Part shown: piece by piece, positions 1 through 24,499 of the stretch
Layout: each line of letters begins with the position of its first letter
Position numbering within the stretch: position 1 is the stretch's first letter
NCBI RefSeq assembly: GCF_001039355.2
Contig: NW_019773777.1
Location: forward strand, 25,120 to 49,618
Direction: 5' to 3'
DNA from: Lingula anatina
Taxonomy: Eukaryota > Brachiopoda > Lingulata > Lingulida > Lingulidae
Length of the DNA stretch: 24,499 nt
The notes under the pieces: model-generated
What the model saw: only the letters and a program-made list of their open reading frames with translations
Told to the model about the DNA's origin: nothing
Database searches by the model: none
Program-made: the position numbers and the translations under genes

Positions 1-1283
1 TAGATATGGTCACATCAACGTGCGGCAAAATCATCGGTCTGGAACTCCCCTCTCTAGGTGCCATCTATACTAATAGATCAGTAACAAAAACAGAGAAAAT
101 CATGTCTGACTATACCCACCCCGCACATGGGCTTTTTAAATTTTTACCGAGCAACTGCAGGCTTTTAACTTTTAAGGGATCTAAAAGGTTTTTAAAGAGT
201 TTTTACCCATCTGCTGTGTCTTATTTTAACAACAAAAATGGAAATTTATAATTTATTTATTTATAATTTGTAACCCGAATAGCAGTCCAATTTCCGTTTT
301 ATATGAATTTTATATTTATATATTAATGGCTGAATAAACTCTTATCTTAATTATCTTAATCTCTTAATCTTAACTTTGGCTGTTCTTGTTTTAAATCCGA
401 CAAAAATAACTTTTAATTGATTATACACATGCCTTAAATATGCCCTGTCCCTTGCAATTTCAAGTTAGTGTCCCACCCTGATGAAAAGTCAGAGAATTTT
501 GCCCAGAGTTTTGAGGAAATCTGACCACTAGCTCTTCGTCACAAAGGGCCTTTTTTTATCCTAATAAATGCTGTGATATATCGGTTACATGTCGATACGT
601 CCCCGCACCAATACTCCCCCGCACCGATACAAAAAATTACTAAGGGGGATTATTGGTACGGAGGATTAAGCGTGCCGGGGAGTATTGACACGACCCTGAT
701 ATATCAAACTCACCTTTGATAAAACAACAAATGGACAGTTTTTTCTTGGCATCAACAGCTTCTCTGACCCTAGCTAGCTGAATAATATAAAATGTGAATA
801 GGAGTGCTAGAGACATAACACTTGGGATATCCCTTCAGGTTCTACAGTGAAACTAAGAAATTATAGGATATTTTATTCAAAAATTAGAAAACGTGTCACA
901 GATACATGTACAACAAGGATGACGGAGAAAGATTTTGAAGGATGAAGTTGGTATTATGGCATGTTAAGTGCAAATAGCCCTCCAGAACAAAGAACATTTT
1001 CATCTCTAATAACTATTTATTTTAATAAAGTAAAATGTATGATACAGTTTTTTAAATTATATTTTAAATAAAATTTCAGTAGAATCAAGTTATAGGGAAG
1101 TATCAGAACAACAAAAATGCAAACAGTGGACAGAGGAGACTGCATAAAACAAAGTAACTCTTGTTTATGTTAAATGAGTTGAAAAAAAAGCATAAAATAT
1201 GTATCATGACATATAATGAATATAATTTTTACCTTCATGTATTCAATGATGAAGATCTGTAGCATTAACTGTTATGGTTTCCA
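1..1283. other. 5' flank / upstream intron of UBE2F, no supported gene
   Basis: This AT-rich stretch has no open reading frame with recognisable similarity. The only long frame, near 6-251, looks fortuitous because of its composition and lack of motifs. A splice acceptor (TTTCCAG) ends at 1283, ten bases before the UBE2F start codon. The region therefore probably contains an intron and, somewhere further left, an untranslated first exon of UBE2F that I could not place. A small inverted-repeat remnant lies at 570-712. Confidence 0.5.
570..712. repeat. Nested inverted repeat, probable MITE remnant
   Basis: The segment at 605-624 is an imperfect inverted copy of 672-691; both carry an AATACTCCCC core. 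A further inverted copy of the same core (GGGGGATTATTGGTACG) lies between them at 644-660. TGATATATC-like words flank the whole on both sides. This is GC-rich structure in AT-rich surroundings and could be a decayed foldback or miniature inverted-repeat transposon. No target-site duplication is clear. Confidence 0.4.
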
Positions 1284-1293
1284 GCCACATGAG

Positions 1294-3574
1294 ATGATCA
1301 CTCTTGCAAAGAAACTGAAGCAGCAGCATGCACAGCAGGCGGGAGGGGCCTCTGATGACAGCTGTGGGCGGAGAGTCTCCATCAGGGATAAATTGCTGGT
1401 CAAAGGTTGGTCAATGTTTTATTAATTAATTCTAGATGAAGTACACTTCTTTGTTATTGTTGTTTTGCAGTAATTTACTTTCTAAATAGAAACATGTTGT
1501 AACCACACCCATTCTTCCAAAGTGAATGAAAAAGTTTATGTAAGCACATTAAATTTTTTTCAGTATAAAATTGTAATATTTTAAAAACATGTTTTCAGAG
1601 GTACAAGAAATGGAACTTAACACGCCCAAAAGCTGTAAAGTACATTTTGAAGATCCCAACAAACTGAATCAATTTTCATTAACAATCACACCAGATGATG
1701 GTTTTTATGCTGGTGGGAAATATAAATTTTCTATAGATGTTCCAGAAGAATATAACATGGTGGTAAGTTGAGGAGTGGTTGTTTTTAAAACTTCTGTTTG
1801 ATTTTCTGCAGGGCTTCTGCTTCTCATCTGTAAATTTTAACAGATTAGATTCTGTTAGTTCTTCTTGGCTCCTAATAGAATTTTGACTGCTTAACTTGTG
1901 GCTATATGTACCTAAGGTCCATAATGGCGTTTCTTCTGTTTTGATAAACCAAGCAGTGTTTTAAGTGAAATGTATTCTGTTTTTTATCTGGATTATCACT
2001 TATCAGGTACACTGTGCATATTGATCTTCAATAAAAATGAAAGCCTTAAGACTATGAATTGTTTGTTTTTTCTAGCCACCAACTGTCAGATGCAATACTA
2101 GAATATGGCATCCAAATATTACAGAGGATGGAGAAGTTTGCCTTAGTCTTTTACGAACCAACTCTATAGATAGTATGGGTAAGAAATGCTCCTAATAAAA
2201 AATCCTATAAAACTGTTTGCTTCTATATTATTCTTATCAATGTGATTTGATAGGGATTCTGATAACTTTTGCAATGATTGAACATAGACTTAAACTTATA
2301 GAAAGATTTTAATTTTTAGTTCTTGTTAGACATTGACATTTTCATGGTTAGGAGGTGGTGTTCTGCTGTTTATATTAAGAAAGTCTGCAGTTTGGGTAAA
2401 GGTGGAAAAATTACTCTAATCTTCTAAATTGATGATATGTTATTCACTGAATTCTTATGTGCACAAAATAAATTGTCAAATTATTCAAATTAAAATTTTT
2501 ATGAAATTGACATAGCAAATATGTTTTTATTATTATTATTATTAATTTATTATTATTATCAAAGGATGGGCACCTACAAGACACCTAAAAGATGTCATAT
2601 GGGGGCTAAATTCACTATTTTCTGTAAGTATATTTCAAATCCGTTTGATGATGAAGTTATAAGACAATTTTGAACTTTGTTTGACTTTCTTCTTTTGATG
2701 GTCACTTTTCACTTTTGAGATTCACTTTTTAAAATCAGTGTATATGTCTATAATAGGTTTTAACTTGTACCCTGTGAGTCGTTTTTAAAAATAATGAATT
2801 GTTATTGTTCCTGTATAGGACCTCCTTAATTTTGATGACCCATTAAATGTCGAGGCAGCAGAACATTATGAGAGAGACAAAGTGAGTAACATCTTTTAGC
2901 ACATTTAGCCACTCTGTAAAACAGATCAAAATAATTTTACCTGCATTTCTTTTCAAAATAATCATCTAACAAATCAAGTGAATGTGATGGAAACTGAATG
3001 TGCATCATATATTTCATTAGGTACTAGCAGTAGATAAAATTTTAGTATGTCATCATCGTAACAGTATGTATTAAACTAAAAAAGCACTCAGAGAACGCAG
3101 ACCTCCGCCAAGGCAGCAAAGTCTCCAACCCCTAAATTTTTGATATTTTTTATTATTGATTGATTATTGATTATTGATCCAGATCACCACCAAAAACTAA
3201 TCATCTGTTCCTTGGCTCACTTCTGACAGTTCCTGAAAATTTCATCCAAATCGGTCCATAACTTAGTCTTTTGATTATTGATTGATTATTGATCTGGATC
3301 ACCACCAAAAACTAATCATCTCTTCCCTGGCCCACTTCTGACAGTTCCTGAAAATTTCATCAAAATCCGTCTGTAACTTTTTGAGTTCTGTTGATGACAA
3401 ACAGACAGACAAACAAACAAACAAACAGGGGTGAAAACATAACCTCCTTGGCGGAGGTAATTAACTATACTGTAGTAGAATAAGTGAAATTAAAATGGTT
3501 ACTTTATGATTTTTTTCCAGGAGAGTTTCAAACATAAAGTAAGAGACTATATTCAGAGATATGCAAAAAGGTAA
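1294..3574 (+). CDS. UBE2F: UBE2F, NEDD8-conjugating E2 enzyme (complete, 6 coding exons)
   Basis: Coding exons are 1294-1405, 1599-1762, 2076-2178, 2565-2623, 2819-2881 and 3521-3574 (stop TAA). All introns are GT-AG and in frame. The product is 184 aa, against 185 aa in human. The N-terminus MITLAKKLK matches the short extension that docks on the UBA3 subunit of the NEDD8 E1. The UBC fold follows from about residue 30, with the HPN motif at 104-106 and the catalytic cysteine at C114 (context GEVCLSLL). The [32 protein letters not shown] block is typical of UBE2M/UBE2F, and [14 protein letters not shown] places it with UBE2F. Known role: accepts NEDD8 from NAE1-UBA3 and, with RBX2, neddylates CUL5. 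The start was chosen because it gives the family N-terminus and lies just after an acceptor ending at 1283. A 358-bp transposon sits in the last intron. The gene is convergent with ULK4. Confidence 0.97.
3101..3458. mobile_element. Non-autonomous element with 13-bp perfect terminal inverted repeats
   Basis: The element lies in the last UBE2F intron. It starts ACCTCCGCCAAGG and ends CCTTGGCGGAGGT, perfect 13-bp inverted termini. Inside, a block of about 115 bp is tandemly duplicated: GATCACCACCAAAAAC occurs at 3182 and again at 3297, each copy followed by a variant of TTCCTGAAAATTTCAT. A (CAAA)n-like tract precedes the right end. It has no coding capacity. The ends resemble a dispersed repeat I know from several marine animals; the superfamily is not assigned here. 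Confidence 0.75.
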
Positions 3575-4581
3575 ACCAAGATTTGAGTGCACCAAGTGGC
3601 AAAGAAAATGGCACAATGGTCCCTCCTTTTATAGACAGTTTCTGTAACAAAGGATTGAGAAATTTCACAAAAGTGAAGCTTGGCACCAAAGCCATGAACA
3701 CATGGAATTTCAGGAAACCGAGATTTCAACAAGGATGACCTTGCTTGGTGTTTGCTGACTTAAATAGGAGCAGTGTGTATGTTGCTGTCAAGGGCAATTC
3801 AGAGAGGAACTTTTTGCAACATGGGGAGAATATGCTAGAACGTGGGTCCTTTGCATGGCTAATTGGTATTTTACCTGCATTGTTATACTACTACTACCAA
3901 GATGCCTTTAACCATAACAGTTGGTATTTTGAAGGTATTTTTTAATTGGTCAGTTATGAGCAGTTTCAGGTCTTCAGGTGCAGATCTACTCGGTGCTCTC
4001 ATTGTGAAAGTTAACAAGTATCAACAGTTGTGTTATTGTAGATAGTCACTTAAGATCTCAGTGGTTAAAAGAGAACCAATATCTTTTTCTTCCCAGTCCT
4101 GTAATTAACTTGTGGTTTGGTTTCGGAGTATTTGATTGCTGCAAGGCAATTTGCTCATACATGTGCAATGTGAATTATAAAATTTTCAATAATTATAATT
4201 GAGTTTTTCTGTTGAAGCAAACTCGTTGATGTCTGTGAAGGGGTACTTGAGGTTTTTCTTGCTACATTGTAAGTTTTATGGAAAAAAGTTTTGAAGGTAA
4301 TGATAAATAGGTAATACATGAAAAAAATTCTCCCCCCTCCCCATCCCAAAGTTGGAACAACAATGTTGGAACAGTTTGTTTGATTTTGACTTGGCACAAA
4401 TATAGCCATATAATAACACATTTTATATTGTGAAGAATGGAAAAACTTGTAATAAAAGTGACTTAAAATTCTGTGAAAGAATTTCATGTGAAAAATGCTT
4501 CATTTTACTTTGAGTTGAGTGAAACTTCAGTTACAGTTTGTATTTGGTTCCTTCACAGCACAAAAGAAAAGAGGTTCAAAG

Positions 4582-4587
4582 TTTATT
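4582..4587 (-). terminator. Candidate ULK4 poly(A) signal
   Basis: TTTATT on the plus strand reads AATAAA on the minus strand, about 445 nt beyond the ULK4 stop; a second copy is at 4603-4608. I saw no closer canonical hexamer between them and the stop codon. Confidence 0.4.
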
Positions 4588-4681
4588 TAAAATCAAAACA
4601 GATTTATTTGTACATACATCAATATATACAAGCAAAACATCAAATTTACACACAAGCTGCTTAAATATTTGTACAGCTGCC

Positions 4682-4687
4682 AATAAA
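4682..4687 (+). terminator. Candidate UBE2F poly(A) signal
   Basis: AATAAA on the plus strand, about 1.1 kb after the UBE2F stop. An alternative hexamer lies at 4451-4456. Which is used cannot be told from sequence. Confidence 0.3.
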
Positions 4688-4766
4688 AATACAGTCAACA
4701 CATGAAGACATGACAAACTATCCAGGCGGAGCCGGCGGAACGATCCGGACGGGACCGAAACCATGT

Positions 4767-4794
4767 GTACCGCCAGTGCTAACGCTGGTGGTAC
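4767..4794 (+). other. 12-bp hairpin with 4-nt loop in a GC-rich island of the 3' region
   Basis: GTACCGCCAGTG and CGCTGGTGGTAC flank a CTAA loop. On the plus-strand RNA all 12 positions pair, two of them as G-U wobbles; on the minus-strand RNA the same two would be C-A mismatches. It sits at the end of a short GC-rich stretch (4722-4795) that stands out from the AT-rich surroundings. It may be a structured element of the UBE2F 3' UTR or chance. Confidence 0.4.
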
Positions 4795-5031
4795 AATAAT
4801 ATGGATAAGTTTTGAGGCAATCGTTTTACACCTTTTAACATGATGCAATAAGTGAGACAAATCTAGTCTAAAAGCTTTTTGTTTGCCTGACAGAAAACGT
4901 ATCTTGTTTCTACCAATCTGCTATTATGCACGTTTAACAGTACGATTTACTGTATCTCTGTAAGTTTTATGTTATTCCAAAATACACATCCTGAAAATTT
5001 TTTTCTTCACAGTTTGGATGAAGTGTTACAT

Positions 5032-21384
<16,353 letters not shown>

Positions 21385-22079
21385 CTGAAAGTGAAATAAA
21401 AAGTATGAGAAAGCAGAACAGTTGCTTCAAATCTGCATGAGCAATGTATAAAATTATATTATGGTTGTATTGCTAACAATTTTCCTGCCAAACCTACTCA
21501 CAAGCCACTGCATGCTCAACCCATTCATGCACTTGGATTCAATGGTTTCTTTTTTAATTAAACAATTTAGTGCTAGATGTTTCCAGTAGCTAGGACTGCC
21601 TTGTCTTCTACATGCATTTCAGAAGGTAACATTGACATCATCTACTTTTATAATAGGGGTTTCATTGTCTATAGGTCTTGAACAGGGAAAGCCAAGCAAG
21701 ATGTTGGATGTAGACATTAAAAATTTGACTTGGTCTTGGAAGTTGGAGACTGCAAAATGTAGAGTCTGTGTATTCTATACTGAAACGCCTTATTGAAATA
21801 ATGGTATCTCAGTGATATCTGTTATGTTTGAAAAAGAGCACCGTTCTCCCCAATAAAGTGGGGTAGGGAACCAACATACGTTTCCGATAGTTGCTTCTAC
21901 CGGTCGATATGACTGGTAATGAAGACTACCATACATGTACGTTACAAGCTACAAGGAGTTCCAACAGTGTCACTTATAATATTACAAGTTTCTGCCAAAA
22001 CTGCACATTTTCATTCTACTTTTTATTATATACCATAAATATGAATTTTGATTTTCCAAAGTAATCAAGAACCACTTAC
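21385..22079 (-). other. First (5' UTR) intron of ULK4
   Basis: The sequence runs from a strong donor GAG|GTAAGT at 22079 (minus strand) to the acceptor TTTCAG at 21385, 695 nt. I see no coding frame with family similarity and no repeat worth naming. Confidence 0.6.
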
Positions 22080-22145
22080 CTCATATTTACACACTGAAAA
22101 CATACAACTTTCCAAGTTCGGTTTGAGGTTTTCGAAGTATGGCGG
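22080..22145 (-). other. Probable non-coding first exon of ULK4
   Basis: The low edge is set by the donor GAG|GTAAGT. The high edge is approximate. A plus-strand AAGTATGGCGG (22135-22145) resembles a YY1 site, which often lies at transcription starts. About 25-35 bp beyond is CTGATTGGAC, a CCAAT box on the ULK4 strand. Confidence 0.5.
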
Positions 22146-22419
22146 TAATGTTGATATGCATTTCCCTTTATCTGATTGGACAAAATATCACATAGATGAT
22201 ATTTGATTTTTATTATCATAATAGAAAATTTCTCCTTTACTACCACCCATTAATAATGACAATTAAAAAAAATTGATGTTTTATATGTATAAAGCGATGC
22301 GTTATTTCATGCAATCAGAACACTGCACATCTGCAGACTACGGGTCTTATTTCCGGTCGCATGGTCCATTTGACAACAAACTCACCACCTTATATACTGC
22401 GTTTTTTTAATTGCTCAGA
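22146..22419. promoter_or_regulatory. Bidirectional promoter region of ULK4 (-) and POLR3H (+)
   Basis: Only about 275 bp separate the inferred starts of two divergent genes. Visible sites are a CCAAT box on the minus strand in CTGATTGGAC (about 22171-22180), an ETS-type site ATTTCCGGT (ACCGGAAAT on the minus strand, 22349-22357) and TATATA at 22391-22396 upstream of the POLR3H first exon. All site calls are by consensus only. Confidence 0.5.
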
Positions 22420-22478
22420 ATAGCACAAATAACATGGGAAAGGATGGCGAAAAGAAAACTTACTGACATAACAGTCAG
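22420..22478 (+). other. Probable non-coding first exon of POLR3H
   Basis: A donor AGTCAG|GTAGGT at 22478/22479 lies about 85 nt after a TATATA box; the acceptor TTTGGCAG at 23638 would join it to the start-codon exon. The 5' end is approximate. Upstream ATGs are present (for example GGATGGCGAAAAG near 22442), but their frames stop before or just after the junction, so I treat the exon as untranslated. Confidence 0.5.
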
Positions 22479-23638
22479 GTAGGTTTTGTAGATTGCATTA
22501 TAATAAAATAAACAAAATATTTTTGTAAATTTAACAGTTATTCTTCACACACGGAGCAGACAGCTTTTCTTATTAATACATGTACACTGCTACCAAACTC
22601 AGTACTACTAGTACTGCTTTACTTGTGAAGTAAATTTACCACGGCACTGGTTGTTATCCAGACTTTTCACTCATCTCTTCTTTTTGCACCTTAACCCTAA
22701 CCCTACCACACCCACTCACCAATTAAATAAAAAAAGTAACGTATGTAACACACATACTAGAACAGTACATCGTTAGATACATGTATGGGTTCATGGTTTC
22801 TAGATGCGTTGCATTTGCGAACTTCCATTCAGGAATAATATCACACTTTTAAATGTCATTTAGAAATGTGGTCTGCAGATATGGATCTTCTGTTCATGTT
22901 TTAGAAGCCTATAAAGTTCCATGTTTTAACACTCCTCTCTACATTTTGTGATATGTAAAAATACAGGAAAGATATACATGTAGGTGCACATACTGCCAGT
23001 TACTGTACAATGATGGTTAAATCCTCTTTACACTTGATGGCATCATTTCTCATTTCTGCGTCCCGTAGTATGGCCCCATTTGAGAGTTAAAAAAATAAAA
23101 CTCTGTGTGCCGACAACTGGCTTCTGCAACCAGAGTGATGCTTCTGTGCCTCCTTTCTATATCAGGGGCGGATTTAGGCCGTCTTCTGGGTCTTCCGGAA
23201 GACGGTCAGATTTTCAAGTTTACATTGATGGGTATATAATTTTTTCTGTCGGAAGACGGTCAAAAATGAAGGATGAATCAACAAAGATAATTTGGAAGAC
23301 TGTCAGAAAATATCTTTGGGTCCGCCCCTGTATATATCCACAGCGATGCCAGTTTCATGGTTGTACAAAGGACACTGAAAAGAAACCGTCCAGGGGGTTT
23401 TGGTTAATGAATCAGTAGTTTGTTTCAGTAGTTCTTAAATCTTAACTTTGGTTAACCTTCATTACCTCTAGTTGCACACTTCTGAAAAACCATCAGTTTT
23501 TCCAGTGGCAGTGCTATAAATAAGGTATAGTTCTTCTTTATATCCAACAGTTATGCCAATATGAAGCCAAACATATAAGACTGGCATGACAGACTTTTGA
23601 CTATAAATAACACAAATTTCTATTTTGCTATTTGGCAG
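22479..23638 (+). other. POLR3H 5' UTR intron
   Basis: About 1.16 kb between the inferred non-coding exon and the first coding exon. It contains the second hAT-type MITE (23163-23331) and otherwise AT-rich sequence without a supported gene. Confidence 0.5.
23163..23331 (+). mobile_element. hAT-type MITE, copy 2 (169 bp)
   Basis: It begins CAGGGGCGGATTTAGG and ends GGGTCCGCCCCTG, and is homologous along its full length to copy 1 at 11292-11459. It contains the perfect 14-bp palindrome GTCTTCCGGAAGAC. The eight bases before it, TTCTATAT, fit the hAT target consensus nTCTAnAn; the right flank TATATATC is only a loose partner, so the duplication is not proven. Confidence 0.8.
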
Positions 23639-23680
23639 GTGTTTAGATGACAGAATGCTGCATTAACAAAATCCAACAAG

Positions 23681-24478
23681 ATGTTTGTATTAGCAGAAAT
23701 TAAGGACACTGTGCGTATTCCCCCATGGCAGTTCAATGTCAAACTCACAGATGCCGTGGTAGAGGCTCTTAACAAAAAACTAGCTAATAAGGTAATTGCT
23801 TTTTTCTCCTGATGAAGAGAGAGAAAATATACATGTAATTTTCTTTTTAAAACATGACAGTAATTTTTTGTGAAAGACTTCATATTTGAACAATGAAAAT
23901 GTTAATTAGCTTATATTAAAAAGTACATGGAACTTTGAAAATTGATTCTTTCATCTTCATGGCAATTATTCCATTGAATGAATCATGTTTTATTTCACAG
24001 GTTGTTCACAATGTAGGACTATGTATAGCTCTGTGGGACATCACTAAGCTAGAAGACAGCTACATATTACCAGGGGATGGTTCCTCCCATACTGTTGGCA
24101 AGTGTTTATAATCTCAGTATTAGATCATACTTTGGCTCTTATGTTTCTGTAACATTAGTCCGACTATAATAAACCAGAAGAAACCTAGCTGTTTATGTTT
24201 TACTAGTTTCAGTGTTGAACTTCAGAGAAAGTTGTGGATACAGGTAGAACTGTCAGATATTTGTAGTGGAGGATCACTCTTTTTACATTTGGTTTAATGG
24301 ACGTCCTTGCACAGTGCTGAAAATGCAAGAATTTTGCACCTGAATGGAAAATAGCATATAACTCATTATAGAGTTCTATGATTGGTTACAGTTCATTTCC
24401 GCTACGTTGTCTTCCGCCCATTTAATGATGAAGTTGTGATTGGAAAAATCAAGAGCAGTAGCAAGGAAGGAGTACATG
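23681..24478 (+). CDS. POLR3H: POLR3H (RPC8/RPC25), RNA polymerase III subunit, 5' part only
   Basis: Coding exons in the window are 23681-23791, 24001-24097 and 24392-24478; the gene continues beyond the right edge. The product starts [18 protein letters not shown] and continues [51 protein letters not shown], very close to human POLR3H along the first ~98 of about 204 residues. This is the truncated RNP (SHS2/RPB7-like) domain; the S1/OB domain would lie off the window. Known role: with CRCP/RPC9 it forms the Pol III stalk, which acts in initiation and RNA contact. The intron after exon 2 has a GC donor (GTTG|GCAAGT). A short overlapping upstream frame starts at 23647. The main ATG has A at -3. 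Confidence 0.95.
24098..24391 (+). other. GC-AG intron of POLR3H
   Basis: A 294-nt intron with donor GCAAGT and acceptor GGTTACAG. It is needed to join ...SSHTV to VHFRYVVF in phase 1; no GT donor within reach keeps the frame. Confidence 0.8.
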
Positions 24479-24499
24479 GTAAGGAAGTGACAAGCTATA

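Larger units (their letters stand above)
3575..5031. other. Convergent 3' regions of UBE2F (+) and ULK4 (-)
   Basis: The UBE2F stop is at 3572-3574 and the ULK4 stop at 5032-5034 (minus strand), so the 1.45 kb between them must hold both 3' untranslated regions. Short frames on both strands here show no family similarity and AT-rich composition. Candidate plus-strand poly(A) signals are AATAAA at 4451 and 4682. Candidate minus-strand signals are at 4582 and 4603. If the distal plus-strand signal and either minus-strand signal are used, the two transcripts overlap. A GC-rich island lies at about 4722-4795. Confidence 0.6.

Noticed and set aside
6-251. Open frame of 81 codons at the left edge
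   Set aside because: AT-rich, no recognisable domain, no splice-site support; consistent with chance.
4155-4487. 110-codon minus-strand frame in the convergent 3' region
   Set aside because: Low-complexity composition and no family similarity; it lies in the UTR between two well-defined stop codons.
22691-22707. Telomere-like AACCCTAACCCTA
   Set aside because: Only two units; not enough for an interstitial telomeric repeat.
22420-23670. Coding start at GGATGGCG in the POLR3H first exon
   Set aside because: Its frame, carried across the inferred junction, stops after about 20 codons and does not join the MFVLAEIKD frame.

Overview
The window is eukaryotic nuclear DNA. All three genes are split by GT-AG introns (one is GC-AG) of roughly 100-1,600 nt. 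The background is AT-rich and carries short non-autonomous transposons, microsatellites and minisatellites. Two isolated N bases (10564 and 13872) point to a draft assembly. The proteins are very close to their vertebrate orthologues, while the repeats (a CCTCCGCC-ended element, hAT-type miniature elements) are of the kind common in marine invertebrates. An invertebrate deuterostome such as amphioxus is my best guess, but a mollusc or another lophotrochozoan cannot be excluded from sequence alone.

Layout. (1) 1-1283: 5' flank of the first gene, with a small inverted-repeat remnant near 570-712. (2) 1294-3574, plus strand: complete UBE2F coding region in six exons (184 aa), the NEDD8-conjugating E2 that works on CUL5. 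(3) 3575-5031: the convergent 3' regions of UBE2F and ULK4, whose candidate poly(A) signals overlap, with a GC-rich hairpin inside. (4) 5032-21342, minus strand: complete ULK4 coding region rebuilt as 31 exons that join in frame throughout (1,290 aa). It has an N-terminal pseudokinase domain, a Ser/Pro-rich linker and a long helical ARM/HEAT-type C-terminal region. (5) 21343-22480: 5' untranslated exons of ULK4 and a short head-to-head promoter shared with the next gene. (6) 23681 to the right edge, plus strand: the first three coding exons of POLR3H (RPC8/RPC25), a subunit of RNA polymerase III, running off the window.

The three genes do not form one pathway: they cover neddylation, cilium/Hedgehog-linked pseudokinase function and Pol III transcription. 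ULK4 and POLR3H probably share a bidirectional promoter. UBE2F and ULK4 meet tail to tail.

The most unusual signal is two unrelated minisatellites in ULK4 introns: seven units of 38 bp at exon 17 and eight or nine units of 26 bp at exon 30. Each begins exactly at an authentic 5' splice site and repeats the splice donor in every unit, so each exon is followed by a string of decoy donors. A GC-AG intron in POLR3H and an Asp-retaining, Lys-lacking pseudokinase site in ULK4 are the other points of interest. I see no rRNA, tRNA, CRISPR array or prokaryotic system.
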